A stretch of DNA of 14,891 bases from Candidatus Zixiibacteriota bacterium. Lineage in GTDB: Bacteria; Zixibacteria; MSB-5A5; GN15; FEB-12. This document shows positions 1-7,043 of the stretch, one piece after another. Position 1 is the stretch's first letter; each line of letters starts with the position of its first letter. The translations under genes were made by a program, and so were the position numbers. Location: assembly GCA_023132995.1 (NCBI GenBank), contig JAGLXI010000119.1:1-14891 (forward strand). Reading direction: 5' to 3'. Below the pieces are notes generated by a model. That model did no database searches, was not told the origin of the DNA, and was given only the letters and a program-made list of their open reading frames with translations.

Positions 1-141
1 ACCTGGCCGACCAAGGATGAGTTGATCGGTTCGACTATCGTCACTATCGTGGTCTCGCTGATAGTGGCGCTGTTCATTGGAATCGTCGATCGCATCCTCT
101 CGGTGATGGTGAGAGCGATATTCGGTGGCCCTGGAGGTTGA
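1..141 (+). CDS. secE: Preprotein translocase subunit SecE, C-terminal part (5' truncated by window edge)
   Basis: SecE is the small membrane subunit that clamps the SecY channel of the general protein export translocon. Frame 1 is open from the first base to a TGA at 139-141 and gives 46 residues. They begin with TWPTKDEL, the conserved amphipathic segment before the essential membrane helix of SecE (E. coli has WPTRQE here). One hydrophobic segment follows (about STIVTIVVSLIVALFIGIVD), then a short tail ending GGPGG. The missing N-terminus lies outside the window. The frame is too short and too incomplete to stand alone, so the call rests on this motif, the single membrane helix and the position immediately upstream of nusG, which is the usual secE-nusG pairing. 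The last codons (GGA GGT TGA) contain the Shine-Dalgarno for nusG, which implies translational coupling. Confidence 0.9.
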   Translation, partial: TWPTKDELIGSTIVTIVVSLIVALFIGIVDRILSVMVRAIFGGPGG

Positions 142-148
142 AAAACTG

Positions 149-685
149 ATGGCGATGCACTGGTACGCGGTTCATACCTATTCCGGGCATGAACAGAAGG
201 CAAAGAGGTACCTTGAATCGGCCGTTGTCAACGCCGATCTTGAGGAGAAGTTTGGCCAGGTGCTGGTTCCCACTGAGGAAGTGACTGAGATGCGGCAGGG
301 GAAACGGTCGACAACGACCAAGAAGTTCCTCCCCAGCTATATCCTGGTCGAGATGGATCTGGACAAGGTCACTCAGGAGTTGGTGGCGTCAACGCCGGGA
401 ATCACCAATTTCGTTGGCGGTGGGGGAAAACCGCGCCCGCTTAAGGAGCAGGAGGTAGAGCGTATCGTGGGCCAGATCGACCGCAGTCGGACCGAGGAGC
501 CGACCGATTTTCCGTTCCAGGCGGGCGACATGGTCAAGGTTTGTGATGGCCCCTTTCTGGATTTCTCCGGCACCGTCAGCGAGTTCAACATGGAGCGGCG
601 CAAGGTTAAGGTCATGGTATCCATTTTCGGGCGTCCGACGCCCGTAGAACTGGATTTCCTGCAGGTGGAGCAACTGAAAAAGTAG
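149..685 (+). CDS. nusG: Transcription termination/antitermination factor NusG
   Basis: NusG binds the RNA polymerase clamp, suppresses pausing, and contacts Rho or ribosomal S10 to couple transcription with termination or translation. The product is 178 residues, the usual length. It opens with MAMHWYAVHTYSGHE, the typical start of the NGN domain (about residues 1-110). A KOW domain begins near residue 123 (FQAGDMVKV) and includes the family motifs DGPF and VSIFGR followed by TPVELDF. I place the start at ATG 149, about 10 bases after the GGAGGT at 133-138 and 7 bases after the secE stop. A GTG at 125 is in frame but would overlap secE, lies upstream of that Shine-Dalgarno, and adds eight residues not expected in the family. 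Another ATG at 155 is possible but less well placed. Location between secE and rplK is standard. Confidence 0.97.
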   Translation: MAMHWYAVHTYSGHEQKAKRYLESAVVNADLEEKFGQVLVPTEEVTEMRQGKRSTTTKKFLPSYILVEMDLDKVTQELVASTPGITNFVGGGGKPRPLKEQEVERIVGQIDRSRTEEPTDFPFQAGDMVKVCDGPFLDFSGTVSEFNMERRKVKVMVSIFGRPTPVELDFLQVEQLKK

Positions 686-718
686 CGTTAACGCGCTCAT
701 TTTGGAGTAGAGAAAAAA

Positions 719-1144
719 GTGGCGAAGAAGATTGAAGGATACATAAAGCTGCAGATTCCTGCCGGGGGTGCTAACCCGGCTCCGCCGGTCGGCCCCGCTC
801 TGGGTCAGCGCGGCGTCAATATCATGGAGTTCTGCAAAGCTTTCAATGCGCGCACCGAGAGCGGCAAAGGCATCCTCACACCGGTTATCATCACGGTCTA
901 CAAGGACAAATCGTTCTCGTTCGAGACCAAGACCCCGCCCGCATCCACGCTGCTGAAGAAGGCAGCCAAGGTACCCAAGGGGTCGGGCGTACCCAACAAG
1001 GATAAGGTCGGGCGCGTGACCGGCAAGCAGGTTCGCGAGATCGCCGAAGCAAAAATGCAGGACCTCAACGCCTCGTCGGTTGAGGCGGCCATGCTGATGG
1101 TTGAAGGCACGGCTCGTTCCATGGGTATCGAGGTTGACCGGTAG
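719..1144 (+). CDS. rplK: 50S ribosomal protein L11
   Basis: L11 sits at the base of the ribosomal stalk on 23S rRNA helices 43/44, the GTPase-associated centre contacted by EF-G and targeted by thiostrepton. The product is 141 residues, the same length class as E. coli L11. The N-terminal domain has the proline-rich NPAPPVGPALGQRGVNIMEF segment, which includes the prolines of the thiostrepton site. The C-terminal RNA-binding domain follows from about residue 70 (KTPPAS, then GSGVPNKDKVG). The start is GTG at 719, followed by the typical AKKIEGYIKLQIPAG; GGAG at 704-707 is 11 bases upstream. The gap to nusG is 33 bases, so cotranscription is likely. A 10-base palindrome (GCGTTAACGC, 685-694) overlaps the nusG stop, but no terminator U-tract follows it. 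Confidence 0.98.
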   Translation: MAKKIEGYIKLQIPAGGANPAPPVGPALGQRGVNIMEFCKAFNARTESGKGILTPVIITVYKDKSFSFETKTPPASTLLKKAAKVPKGSGVPNKDKVGRVTGKQVREIAEAKMQDLNASSVEAAMLMVEGTARSMGIEVDR

Positions 1145-1161
1145 GTGAATACAGGTAGGAT
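1134..1161 (+). promoter_or_regulatory. Possible internal sigma70-type promoter upstream of rplA
   Basis: TTGACC (1134-1139, five of six consensus bases) overlaps the last codons of rplK, and TAGGAT (1156-1161, four of six) follows with a 16-base spacer. A transcript would start near 1168, just before the rplA leader hairpin. This is pattern matching by eye. Such pairs arise by chance in a sequence of this size, so the call is tentative. Confidence 0.3.
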
Positions 1162-1176
1162 ACTAATTCGCTGGGA

Positions 1177-1202
1177 CCTGTTGCGGCTCGGCTGCTTACA
1201 GG
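1177..1202 (+). promoter_or_regulatory. Leader hairpin before rplA, possible L1 autoregulatory site
   Basis: Outer arms CCTGT (1177-1181) and ACAGG (1198-1202) pair perfectly. Inside them GCGGC (1183-1187) pairs with GCTGC (1191-1195) around a TCG loop, with one G-U pair. The helices are separated by a 1x2 internal loop (T1182 against T1196-T1197). The 3' arm runs into the GGGAG at 1201-1205, so folding would compete with ribosome binding at the rplA start. L1 is known to repress its own operon by binding two short helices joined by an asymmetric loop that mimics its 23S rRNA site. The shape fits, but I cannot match the conserved contact bases. Confidence 0.4.
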
Positions 1203-1216
1203 GAGAATAGGAGTTT

Positions 1217-1921
1217 ATGAAACGTTCCAAGAATTATAGGGAATTGCGCGAGAAGCTTGATCGAACCAAGAGATACTCGCTTGCAGACGCCCTGGAGTTG
1301 CTCAAGGGCAATCCGGTTGCGAAGTTCGATGAATCGGTGGAACTCGCGCTGAGGCTCGGCGTTAATCCAAAGCATGCCGATCAGATGGTCCGCGGGACGG
1401 TCGCGCTGCCTCACGGCACCGGCAGTGTCGTCAGGGTGGCCGTATTTGCCCAGGGTGAAAAGGCGACAGAGGCCGAGGAAGCCGACGCCGACGCCGTCGG
1501 GGCCGACGACCTGGTGGAGAAAATCCAGGGGGGATGGACCGATTTCGACGTCGCCGTGGCGACGCCTGATATGATGAGATTCGTCGGAAAATTAGGTAAG
1601 GTCCTTGGGCCGCGCGGCCTGATGCCAAACCCCAAAGCCGGGACCGTTACCCAGGACGTGGGTCGAACGGTCAGGGAGCTCAAAGCCGGACGCATCGAGT
1701 TCCGGGTAGACAAGCAGTCCAACATTGCAGCGGCGGTCGGAAAACTCTCATTTGACAGTGAGAAGCTGTTTGAGAATGTAGTGGCGTTCGTGGAAGCCAT
1801 AAACCGCGCAAAACCGGCGACGGCCAAGGGCGCCTATTTCCTGGGGGCCTCGGTCTGTTCTTCCATGAGCCCCGGTATCAAGCTGGACTACCAGGGACTC
1901 CTGGCGTCAATGAAGAAGTAA
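1217..1921 (+). CDS. rplA: 50S ribosomal protein L1
   Basis: L1 forms the mobile L1 stalk that escorts deacylated tRNA through the E site, and in many bacteria it is the translational repressor of the L11-L1 mRNA. The product is 234 residues, the normal length. The N-terminus KRSKNYRELREKLDRTKRYS and FDESVELALRLGVNPKHADQ belong to domain I. The central signature GKLGKVLGPRGLMPNPKAGT, with TVT after it, lies at about residues 125-150. The C-terminal return to domain I (FDSEKLFENVVAFVEAI) is present. The start is ATG 1217. An AGGAG at 1209-1213 is unusually close (3 bases), and GGGAG at 1201-1205 is better spaced (11 bases), but that one is partly inside the leader hairpin at 1177-1202. The gap to rplK is 72 bases and the gap to rplJ only 20. 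Confidence 0.98.
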   Translation: MKRSKNYRELREKLDRTKRYSLADALELLKGNPVAKFDESVELALRLGVNPKHADQMVRGTVALPHGTGSVVRVAVFAQGEKATEAEEADADAVGADDLVEKIQGGWTDFDVAVATPDMMRFVGKLGKVLGPRGLMPNPKAGTVTQDVGRTVRELKAGRIEFRVDKQSNIAAAVGKLSFDSEKLFENVVAFVEAINRAKPATAKGAYFLGASVCSSMSPGIKLDYQGLLASMKK

Positions 1922-1941
1922 GGTAAAGAGGAAACCCAACG

Positions 1942-2466
1942 ATGCCCAATGTGGAAAAAACAGACGCGGTAGCAGAATACAAAAGGCTGTTTGAAGATTC
2001 CGGCTCCTTTTTTGTCACTGATTACCAGGGCCTGAACGTGGCCGACATGACTGATCTTCGGAGGAAACTCCGTGAGAACAACATTCGGCTTCTGATCGGC
2101 AAGAATACGCTGTTTCGTATCGCCGCCGACCAGGCCAGCATTTCCGGAATAAGTGACCACCTGCTGGGCCCTACGGCAGTGGCCTTTACCACCGAAGATC
2201 CGGCCATGGCGGCCAGGATCCTGCACGATTCGTTCAAGGAGAGAGAGCTGCCCCGGATGAAGGCCTTCTGGCTGGACAAGGTCGCCTACGACGCCGCCGA
2301 TATCAGGCGGCTGGCCGATCTGCCCCCGAAGGATCAACTCTATTCTCAGGTTGTGGCTGCTGTTGAGTCGCCAATGACCAGCTTGGTCGGCGCTCTGGAC
2401 GGCTTTTTCAGGAAACTGGTCGGGACTATTGACGCCCTTGCCCAGAAACGGGAGAGTGAATCGTAA
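1942..2466 (+). CDS. rplJ: 50S ribosomal protein L10
   Basis: L10 anchors the L12 dimers to 23S rRNA and so forms the base of the flexible stalk that recruits translation GTPases. The product is 174 residues, usual for the family (E. coli 165). Typical features are KTDAVAEYKRLFEDSGSFFV at the N-terminus, DLRRKLRENNIRLLIGKNTL in the rRNA-binding domain, and DHLLGPTAVAFTTEDP. The C-terminal helix that binds L12 dimers follows (about residues 135-174, ending LAQKRESES). The start is ATG 1942 with AGAGGA at 1927-1932, 9 bases away. It begins 20 bases after rplA, which leaves little intergenic room for the long L10-binding leader known from other bacteria. A 92-base gap separates it from its partner rplL. 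Confidence 0.97.
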   Translation: MPNVEKTDAVAEYKRLFEDSGSFFVTDYQGLNVADMTDLRRKLRENNIRLLIGKNTLFRIAADQASISGISDHLLGPTAVAFTTEDPAMAARILHDSFKERELPRMKAFWLDKVAYDAADIRRLADLPPKDQLYSQVVAAVESPMTSLVGALDGFFRKLVGTIDALAQKRESES

Positions 2467-2489
2467 TTGAAGACGCAGCTGGCTGGCCG

Positions 2490-2531
2490 GTTTCAATCGG
2501 GATATACGAAGAATACGACAATAAGTGAAAC
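2490..2531 (+). repeat. Inverted repeat in the rplJ-rplL gap
   Basis: GTTTCA (2490-2495) and TGAAAC (2526-2531) are perfect inverted repeats separated by 30 bases. Their pairing would draw the rplL start region into a stem-loop that ends 15 bases before the GAGG element of rplL (2547-2550). Six base pairs closing a 30-base loop is modest. No U-tract follows, so it is not a terminator. Confidence 0.3.
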
Positions 2532-2558
2532 AATTGATGAATATGTGAGGTTACTCAA

Positions 2559-2939
2559 GTGTCTAACGAAGCCATTGAAGAGATTGTTGACAAAATTGCT
2601 GTTCTGAGCGCAATGGATCTGGCTGGGCTGTCTACGGCGATCCAGGACAAGTTCGGAGTCACGGCTGTGGCTCCGGTTGCCGTTGCAGCCCTTCCAGGCG
2701 GGGCCGCGGCTGCTGAAGTTGAGGAACAGACGGAGTTCACTGTTGTACTTACCGGAATTGGAGACAAGAAGATCCAGGTCATTAAGGTCGTCCGCGAATT
2801 GACCACGCTCGGTCTTAAGGAAGCCAAGGAACTTGTGGAGAGTGCCCCGACCAACGTCAAGGAAGGGATTCCCAAGGACGAGGCGGAAAAAGTCAAGGAG
2901 AAGCTCGAAACCGTGGGGGCGATAGTAGAAATCAAGTAG
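2559..2939 (+). CDS. rplL: 50S ribosomal protein L7/L12
   Basis: L7/L12 is the multicopy stalk protein whose C-terminal domain recruits EF-Tu, EF-G, IF2 and RF3 to the ribosome. The product is 126 residues, typical in size. The N-terminal helical dimerisation domain (about residues 1-33) is followed by an Ala/Val/Pro-rich hinge (about 36-57, with ALPGGAAAAEV). The C-terminal domain contains the canonical KIQVIKVVREL, then LGLKEAKELVE and SAPTNVKEG. The C-terminus VEIK is characteristic. The start is GTG 2559, with TGAGG at 2546-2550 eight bases upstream. It is placed between rplJ and rpoB as in most bacteria. A structured 263-base gap separates it from rpoB, consistent with the need to make more L12 than polymerase from one transcript. 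Confidence 0.98.
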   Translation: MSNEAIEEIVDKIAVLSAMDLAGLSTAIQDKFGVTAVAPVAVAALPGGAAAAEVEEQTEFTVVLTGIGDKKIQVIKVVRELTTLGLKEAKELVESAPTNVKEGIPKDEAEKVKEKLETVGAIVEIK

Positions 2940-3053
2940 TCTTCTTTTCGGGCTGCCTACGGTACAAATGCCTGTGGCCTGCAAAACTACAAGTGGTGGT
3001 TATTCTAAGAATCCCGTTATTGCACAAGGTTGGTTGATTGACTGTAAACTCGG

Positions 3054-3077
3054 CTTCCCGGAACGATGTTCGGGGAG
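3054..3077 (+). promoter_or_regulatory. Strong bulged hairpin in the rplL-rpoB leader (first)
   Basis: CTTCCCG and GAAC (3054-3064, with G3061 bulged) pair with GTTC plus GGGGAG (3068-3077) around a three-base GAT loop, about ten base pairs including one T-G. No T-run follows, so it is not a simple intrinsic terminator. In E. coli the same gap holds an attenuator and an RNase III processing site. This hairpin is a candidate for the same role, inferred from shape and place only. Confidence 0.5.
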
Positions 3078-3142
3078 AATAATGAAATAGATGACAGGAT
3101 CATCCACGCCGCTGACAGAGATATCAACAGTTGGGTTGGTCT

Positions 3143-3165
3143 TCCGCAGGTGGCTGCCTGCCGGA
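3143..3165 (+). promoter_or_regulatory. Bulged hairpin in the rplL-rpoB leader (second)
   Basis: TCCG then CAGG (3143-3150) pair with CCTG then CGGA (3157-3165, C3161 or C3162 bulged) around a TGGCTG loop: eight base pairs, mostly GC. It ends 22 bases before the rpoB Shine-Dalgarno (3188-3195) and leaves that site free. An AT-rich stretch follows, but no continuous T-run. Together with the hairpin at 3054-3077 it makes the 263-base rplL-rpoB gap the longest and one of the most structured in the window. Confidence 0.45.
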
Positions 3166-3202
3166 TGGGCCTGCTCATTATTTATTGTAGGAGGGTAATA
3201 CT

Positions 3203-6200
3203 TTGGCTCGATCAGGAACGTTGACCCGACGGAGCTACGGCTCTCTGACTGACGCCACCGAAATGCCCAATCTTCTGGATGTTCAGGTCCAGTCATACCG
3301 CAATTTCCTCCAGCAGGATGTTTTCCCCGACAAAAGGGAACGAAAGGGACTGCATCAGATGTTCAGCGACATATTTCCGGTGACGGATGTCAAGGAGAAC
3401 TTCTCTCTGGAGTATGTCAGCTACCATCTTGGCCCCACCAGATACACGATTCCCGAGTGCCGCGAGCGGAATATGAGCTATGCCGCTCCTCTGAAAGTCA
3501 CTATGCGGCTGATTGCCCGTCAGGGCGAGGGCGAAGAAAAGGATGTCAAGGACATCATTGAGCAGGATGTCTACTTAGGTGAACTGCCGCTTATCACTGA
3601 ATGGGGCACCTTTATTATCAATGGTGCTGAACGAGTGGTGGTCAGCCAGTTGCACCGCAGCCCGGGCGTCTTCTTCGGCGACGAGATCCATCCCAACGGC
3701 AAGAGGCTGTTCTCCGCCCGCATAATCCCCTACCGGGGAAGCTGGGTGGAGTTCAAGATGGATATCAATAACATTATGTACGCCTACATTGATTCCAAGA
3801 AAAAGCTCCCGGTCACCATGCTACTGCGCGCTCTCGGTTCCTCCACCGATGAAGAAATCATCGACCTTTTCTACAAAGTGACAAAACTGACGCTCAAGGG
3901 TAAGTCAGCAGAGGATGTTGAGGGGTCGTTTCTTGCGGAGACCACGATCGACAAGGAGACCGGAGAGGTTCTCTATCCGGCGGCGGAGCCGCTCACCGAG
4001 GCGGTCGCGGAGAAACTCATGGCAGCTGGCTACAAGGCGATCAGAATTGTCCACGAGAAAGAGCGACGGGAAGTGTTCGTCATACTGAACACGATTCGCA
4101 AAGACCCCACAAAGTCGCGCGAAGAAGCGCTGATGAAGATATACTCGCTTATCCGACCGGGGGAGCCGCCGACACTGGAGACAGCCGAGTCGTTGCTGGA
4201 GAAATTCTTCTTCTCGAGCAAGCGCTACGATCTGGGCGCCGTAGGCCGCCACATGATCAATCGGCGCATGGGTCTGGATATCCCTATGGAGACCACGACT
4301 CTCGACCAGAAGGACTTCATTGAAATCATTAGATACCTGGCCGGGCTCTGTAATGACGTCGGCCATACCGACGACATCGACCATCTGGGCAATCGCCGCG
4401 CCCGCACCGTCGGCGAGCTGCTCTCCAATCTGTTCTCGGTTGGCCTCTCCCGGGTGGCGCGCACGATTCGCGAGCGTTTGTCGCTGAAGGATCAGGACAA
4501 CGTCACACCGCAGCTCCTGGTGAATGCTCGTACCGTCTCGTCGGTAGTGGAGACGTTCTTCGGATCGTCACAGCTATCGCAGTTTATGGACCAGACCAAC
4601 CCGCTTTCGGAGCTTACGCACAAGAGACGACTGTCGGCGCTGGGTCCGGGTGGTTTGACACGGGAGCGGGCCGGGTTTGAAGTGCGCGACGTGCACCATA
4701 CCCATTACGGCCGCATGTGTCCAATTGAAACACCGGAGGGACCAAACATCGGGCTGATAACGTCGCTGGCTACCTTTGCGCGAATTAACAAATACGGTTT
4801 TCTGGAAACTCCGTATCGGAAGGTCGTCAATGGCAAAGTGACCGACGAGATTGAATATCTCTCGGCCGATCAGGAAGATCGCTTCTATATCGCCCAGTGC
4901 AATGAACCCATCGGCAAAGGTGGAAAATTCGTCAACCAGCTCGTGGATGTCCGGCGGCGGTCCGACTACCCATCGATAGCCGCAGAGGAAGTCGGCTATA
5001 TGGATGTCTCGCCGCGACAACTGGTCTCGGTGGCGGCTGCTCTGATCCCGTTCCTTGAGCATGATGATGCTAACCGCGCTCTCATGGGCTCCAACATGCA
5101 GCGCCAGGCGGTGCCGCTTCTGAGAACCCAGGCAGCCGTGATTGGGACCGGTATGGAATGCAAGGTCGCCGCCGATGCCGGCGCCGTGGTTTGCGCCAAG
5201 GAGCCCGGTACGGTAATCTACGCCGACTGCGAACGCATCGTGGTTCGCCCGGATGTAAAGACGCGGCTCGGACGTCTTGGCTATATCGAGGACACCGAGT
5301 ACCGGTTGACCAAGTATCGCCGCTCGAATCAGGATACCTGTGTCGATTACAGGCCGGTAGTCAAGGAAGGCGACCGCGTCGAGACTGGTGGTATCATCGC
5401 CGACGGGCCAAGCGTCGATGCGGGAGAACTGGCTCTTGGCCACAATACCCTGGTAGCATTCATGCCGTGGCGGGGATACAATTTCGAGGATGCCATTATT
5501 CTCTCCGAGCGCCTTGTCCACGAAGATGTTTTCACTTCCATCCATATCGAAGAATACGATTTGCAGGTCCGTGACACCAAGCGGGGCTCAGAGGAGATCA
5601 CCCGTGAGATACCCAACGTCTCCGAGGAAGCGTTGCTGAATCTCGATGAGAACGGCATCGTTCGCGTGGGTTCCGAGATCGAAGCCGGCGATGTCCTGGT
5701 GGGCAAGGTCACTCCCAAGGGAGAGACCGAGCTTTCTCCCGAGGAGCGGCTACTGCGGGCCATTTTCGGTGAAAAGGCCGGTGATGTTCGTGACGCCAGC
5801 CTCAAGGCGCCCCCCGGTATGAAGGGCGTGATCATTAAGACTCGGGTTTTCAGTCGCAAGGAGCGTACGGAAGAAGCCAAGAAACAGGATAAGCTCCAGA
5901 TCTCTGAAATTAAGAAACTCTTCAACAAGCATACACACAACATCGTCACACTGCGCAGCCGCCAGTTGGGAGAATTGCTTGACGGAAAATCGTCACAGAC
6001 AATTCGTTCCGCCGTTGAAAACAGCGTTCTGATCCGGGCCGGGCACAAGTACAAAGCGGATTTCTTTGCCGATTTTGACCTTGATAACGCCGTGGCGCCA
6101 TCGGGCTACTGCACTGATGAGGCCACTAACAAGCGCGTGAACAGCATCATTGCGGAAGCGGCGCATCTTATCGAGGCCAAGAGACAGACGATGGAGGTTG

Positions 6201-6973
6201 AGGTTGACAAGGTTGTCCGCGGCGCGGAGTTGCCGCCCGGGGTCAAGCAGCTCGTCAAGGTCACCATTGCCATCCGCCGCAAGATATTGGTGGGAGACAA
6301 GATGGCTGGCCGCCACGGCAACAAGGGTGTCGTGTCCAAGATCGTGCCCACGGAAGATATGCCGTATATGGCGGACGGCACGCCCGTGGACATAATCCTG
6401 AATCCGCTGGGGGTGCCCTCACGAATGAACGTGGGCCAGATCCTTGAAACCCACTTGGGCTGGGCGGCCAAGAAACTTGGCGAGTACATCGCCACACCGG
6501 TTTTTGAAGGCGCCGACATTGCGGAAATCAAGAAGAAGCTGAAAGAGGCCGGTCTTCCTGAGGACGGCAAGACGACCCTGTATGACGGCCGCACCGGCGA
6601 CCCGTTCGACAACCCGATCACGGTAGGCTATATCTACATGTTGAAGCTGTCCCACCTGGTGGACGACAAGATTCACGCTCGCTCGATCGGGCCGTACTCG
6701 CTGGTTACCCAGCAACCCTTGGGCGGCAAAGCCCAGTTCGGAGGGCAGCGTTTCGGAGAAATGGAGGTATGGGCGCTGGAGGCTTATGGCGCGGCCCATA
6801 CCCTCCAGGAGATGCTCACGGTCAAGTCGGACGATGTGACCGGGCGCAGCCGGGTGTACGAGGCCATCGTGAAAGGGGAGAACCCACCCGAACCCGGCTA
6901 TCCCGAGGCTTTCAACGTCCTTGTCAAGGAGTTGCAGGCGCTCGGCCTGGATGTCCGTCTGATTGAGGAATAG
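3203..6973 (+). CDS. rpoB: DNA-directed RNA polymerase subunit beta
   Basis: RpoB is the beta subunit of RNA polymerase. With RpoC it forms the catalytic cleft, and it is the rifampicin target. The product is 1256 residues, between B. subtilis (about 1190) and E. coli (1342). The start is TTG 3203, supported by TAGGAGGG at 3188-3195 seven bases upstream; the next in-frame ATG is 20 codons inside. Landmarks are DDIDHLGNRR before the rifampicin region, QLSQFMDQTNPLSELTHKRR around residues 456-476, GPNIGLI, FMPWRGYNFEDAI, GKVTPKGET in the flap region, GDKMAGRHGNKG with the active-site lysines K1033 and K1041, and VTQQPLGGKAQFGGQRFGEM near the C-terminus. D463, H473 and S478 (E. coli D516, H526, S531) are wild type. 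E. coli N518 is T465 here. It is followed by rpoC after 70 bases. Confidence 0.99.
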   Translation: MARSGTLTRRSYGSLTDATEMPNLLDVQVQSYRNFLQQDVFPDKRERKGLHQMFSDIFPVTDVKENFSLEYVSYHLGPTRYTIPECRERNMSYAAPLKVTMRLIARQGEGEEKDVKDIIEQDVYLGELPLITEWGTFIINGAERVVVSQLHRSPGVFFGDEIHPNGKRLFSARIIPYRGSWVEFKMDINNIMYAYIDSKKKLPVTMLLRALGSSTDEEIIDLFYKVTKLTLKGKSAEDVEGSFLAETTIDKETGEVLYPAAEPLTEAVAEKLMAAGYKAIRIVHEKERREVFVILNTIRKDPTKSREEALMKIYSLIRPGEPPTLETAESLLEKFFFSSKRYDLGAVGRHMINRRMGLDIPMETTTLDQKDFIEIIRYLAGLCNDVGHTDDIDHLGNRRARTVGELLSNLFSVGLSRVARTIRERLSLKDQDNVTPQLLVNARTVSSVVETFFGSSQLSQFMDQTNPLSELTHKRRLSALGPGGLTRERAGFEVRDVHHTHYGRMCPIETPEGPNIGLITSLATFARINKYGFLETPYRKVVNGKVTDEIEYLSADQEDRFYIAQCNEPIGKGGKFVNQLVDVRRRSDYPSIAAEEVGYMDVSPRQLVSVAAALIPFLEHDDANRALMGSNMQRQAVPLLRTQAAVIGTGMECKVAADAGAVVCAKEPGTVIYADCERIVVRPDVKTRLGRLGYIEDTEYRLTKYRRSNQDTCVDYRPVVKEGDRVETGGIIADGPSVDAGELALGHNTLVAFMPWRGYNFEDAIILSERLVHEDVFTSIHIEEYDLQVRDTKRGSEEITREIPNVSEEALLNLDENGIVRVGSEIEAGDVLVGKVTPKGETELSPEERLLRAIFGEKAGDVRDASLKAPPGMKGVIIKTRVFSRKERTEEAKKQDKLQISEIKKLFNKHTHNIVTLRSRQLGELLDGKSSQTIRSAVENSVLIRAGHKYKADFFADFDLDNAVAPSGYCTDEATNKRVNSIIAEAAHLIEAKRQTMEVEVDKVVRGAELPPGVKQLVKVTIAIRRKILVGDKMAGRHGNKGVVSKIVPTEDMPYMADGTPVDIILNPLGVPSRMNVGQILETHLGWAAKKLGEYIATPVFEGADIAEIKKKLKEAGLPEDGKTTLYDGRTGDPFDNPITVGYIYMLKLSHLVDDKIHARSIGPYSLVTQQPLGGKAQFGGQRFGEMEVWALEAYGAAHTLQEMLTVKSDDVTGRSRVYEAIVKGENPPEPGYPEAFNVLVKELQALGLDVRLIEE

Positions 6974-6996
6974 CCCGCGAGGAATGAGGAGAATAA

Positions 6997-7021
6997 CTGT
7001 CCCGCCCGACGGTGGAGACAG
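6997..7021 (+). promoter_or_regulatory. Bulged hairpin in the rpoB-rpoC gap
   Basis: CTGTC then CCGCC (6997-7006) pair with GGTGG, a bulged A7016, then GACAG (7011-7021) around a CGAC loop: ten base pairs with one G-U. It ends 10 bases before the rpoC Shine-Dalgarno (AAGGAG, 7032-7037). No T-run follows. It may be a transcript processing or stabilising element, or may tune rpoC translation; the role is inference. Confidence 0.45.
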
Positions 7022-7043
7022 GTGAGACTATAAGGAGTGAGCC

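Noticed and set aside
125..148. GTG start that would extend NusG by eight residues
   Set aside because: It would overlap secE and lie upstream of the Shine-Dalgarno at 133-138, and the NusG family starts at the residues following ATG 149.
685..697. Palindrome at the nusG stop as a terminator
   Set aside because: The stem is only 4-5 base pairs and the following CATTTT is not a real U-tract; rplK follows after 33 bases in the same operon.
2537..2548. Three-codon minicistron (ATG AAT ATG TGA) before rplL
   Set aside because: Too short to distinguish from chance, with no ribosome site of its own.
3019..3050. Promoter-like pairs in the rplL-rpoB gap (TTGCAC with TGTAAA; TTGACT at 3038)
   Set aside because: TTGCAC matches only 3/6 with an 18-base spacer, and TTGACT has no acceptable -10 at 16-18 bases; too weak to list as a promoter.
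4574..5545. Long open frame on the minus strand across rpoB (323 codons)
   Set aside because: A shadow of a certain rpoB frame, with no recognisable motif and no independent ribosome site noted.
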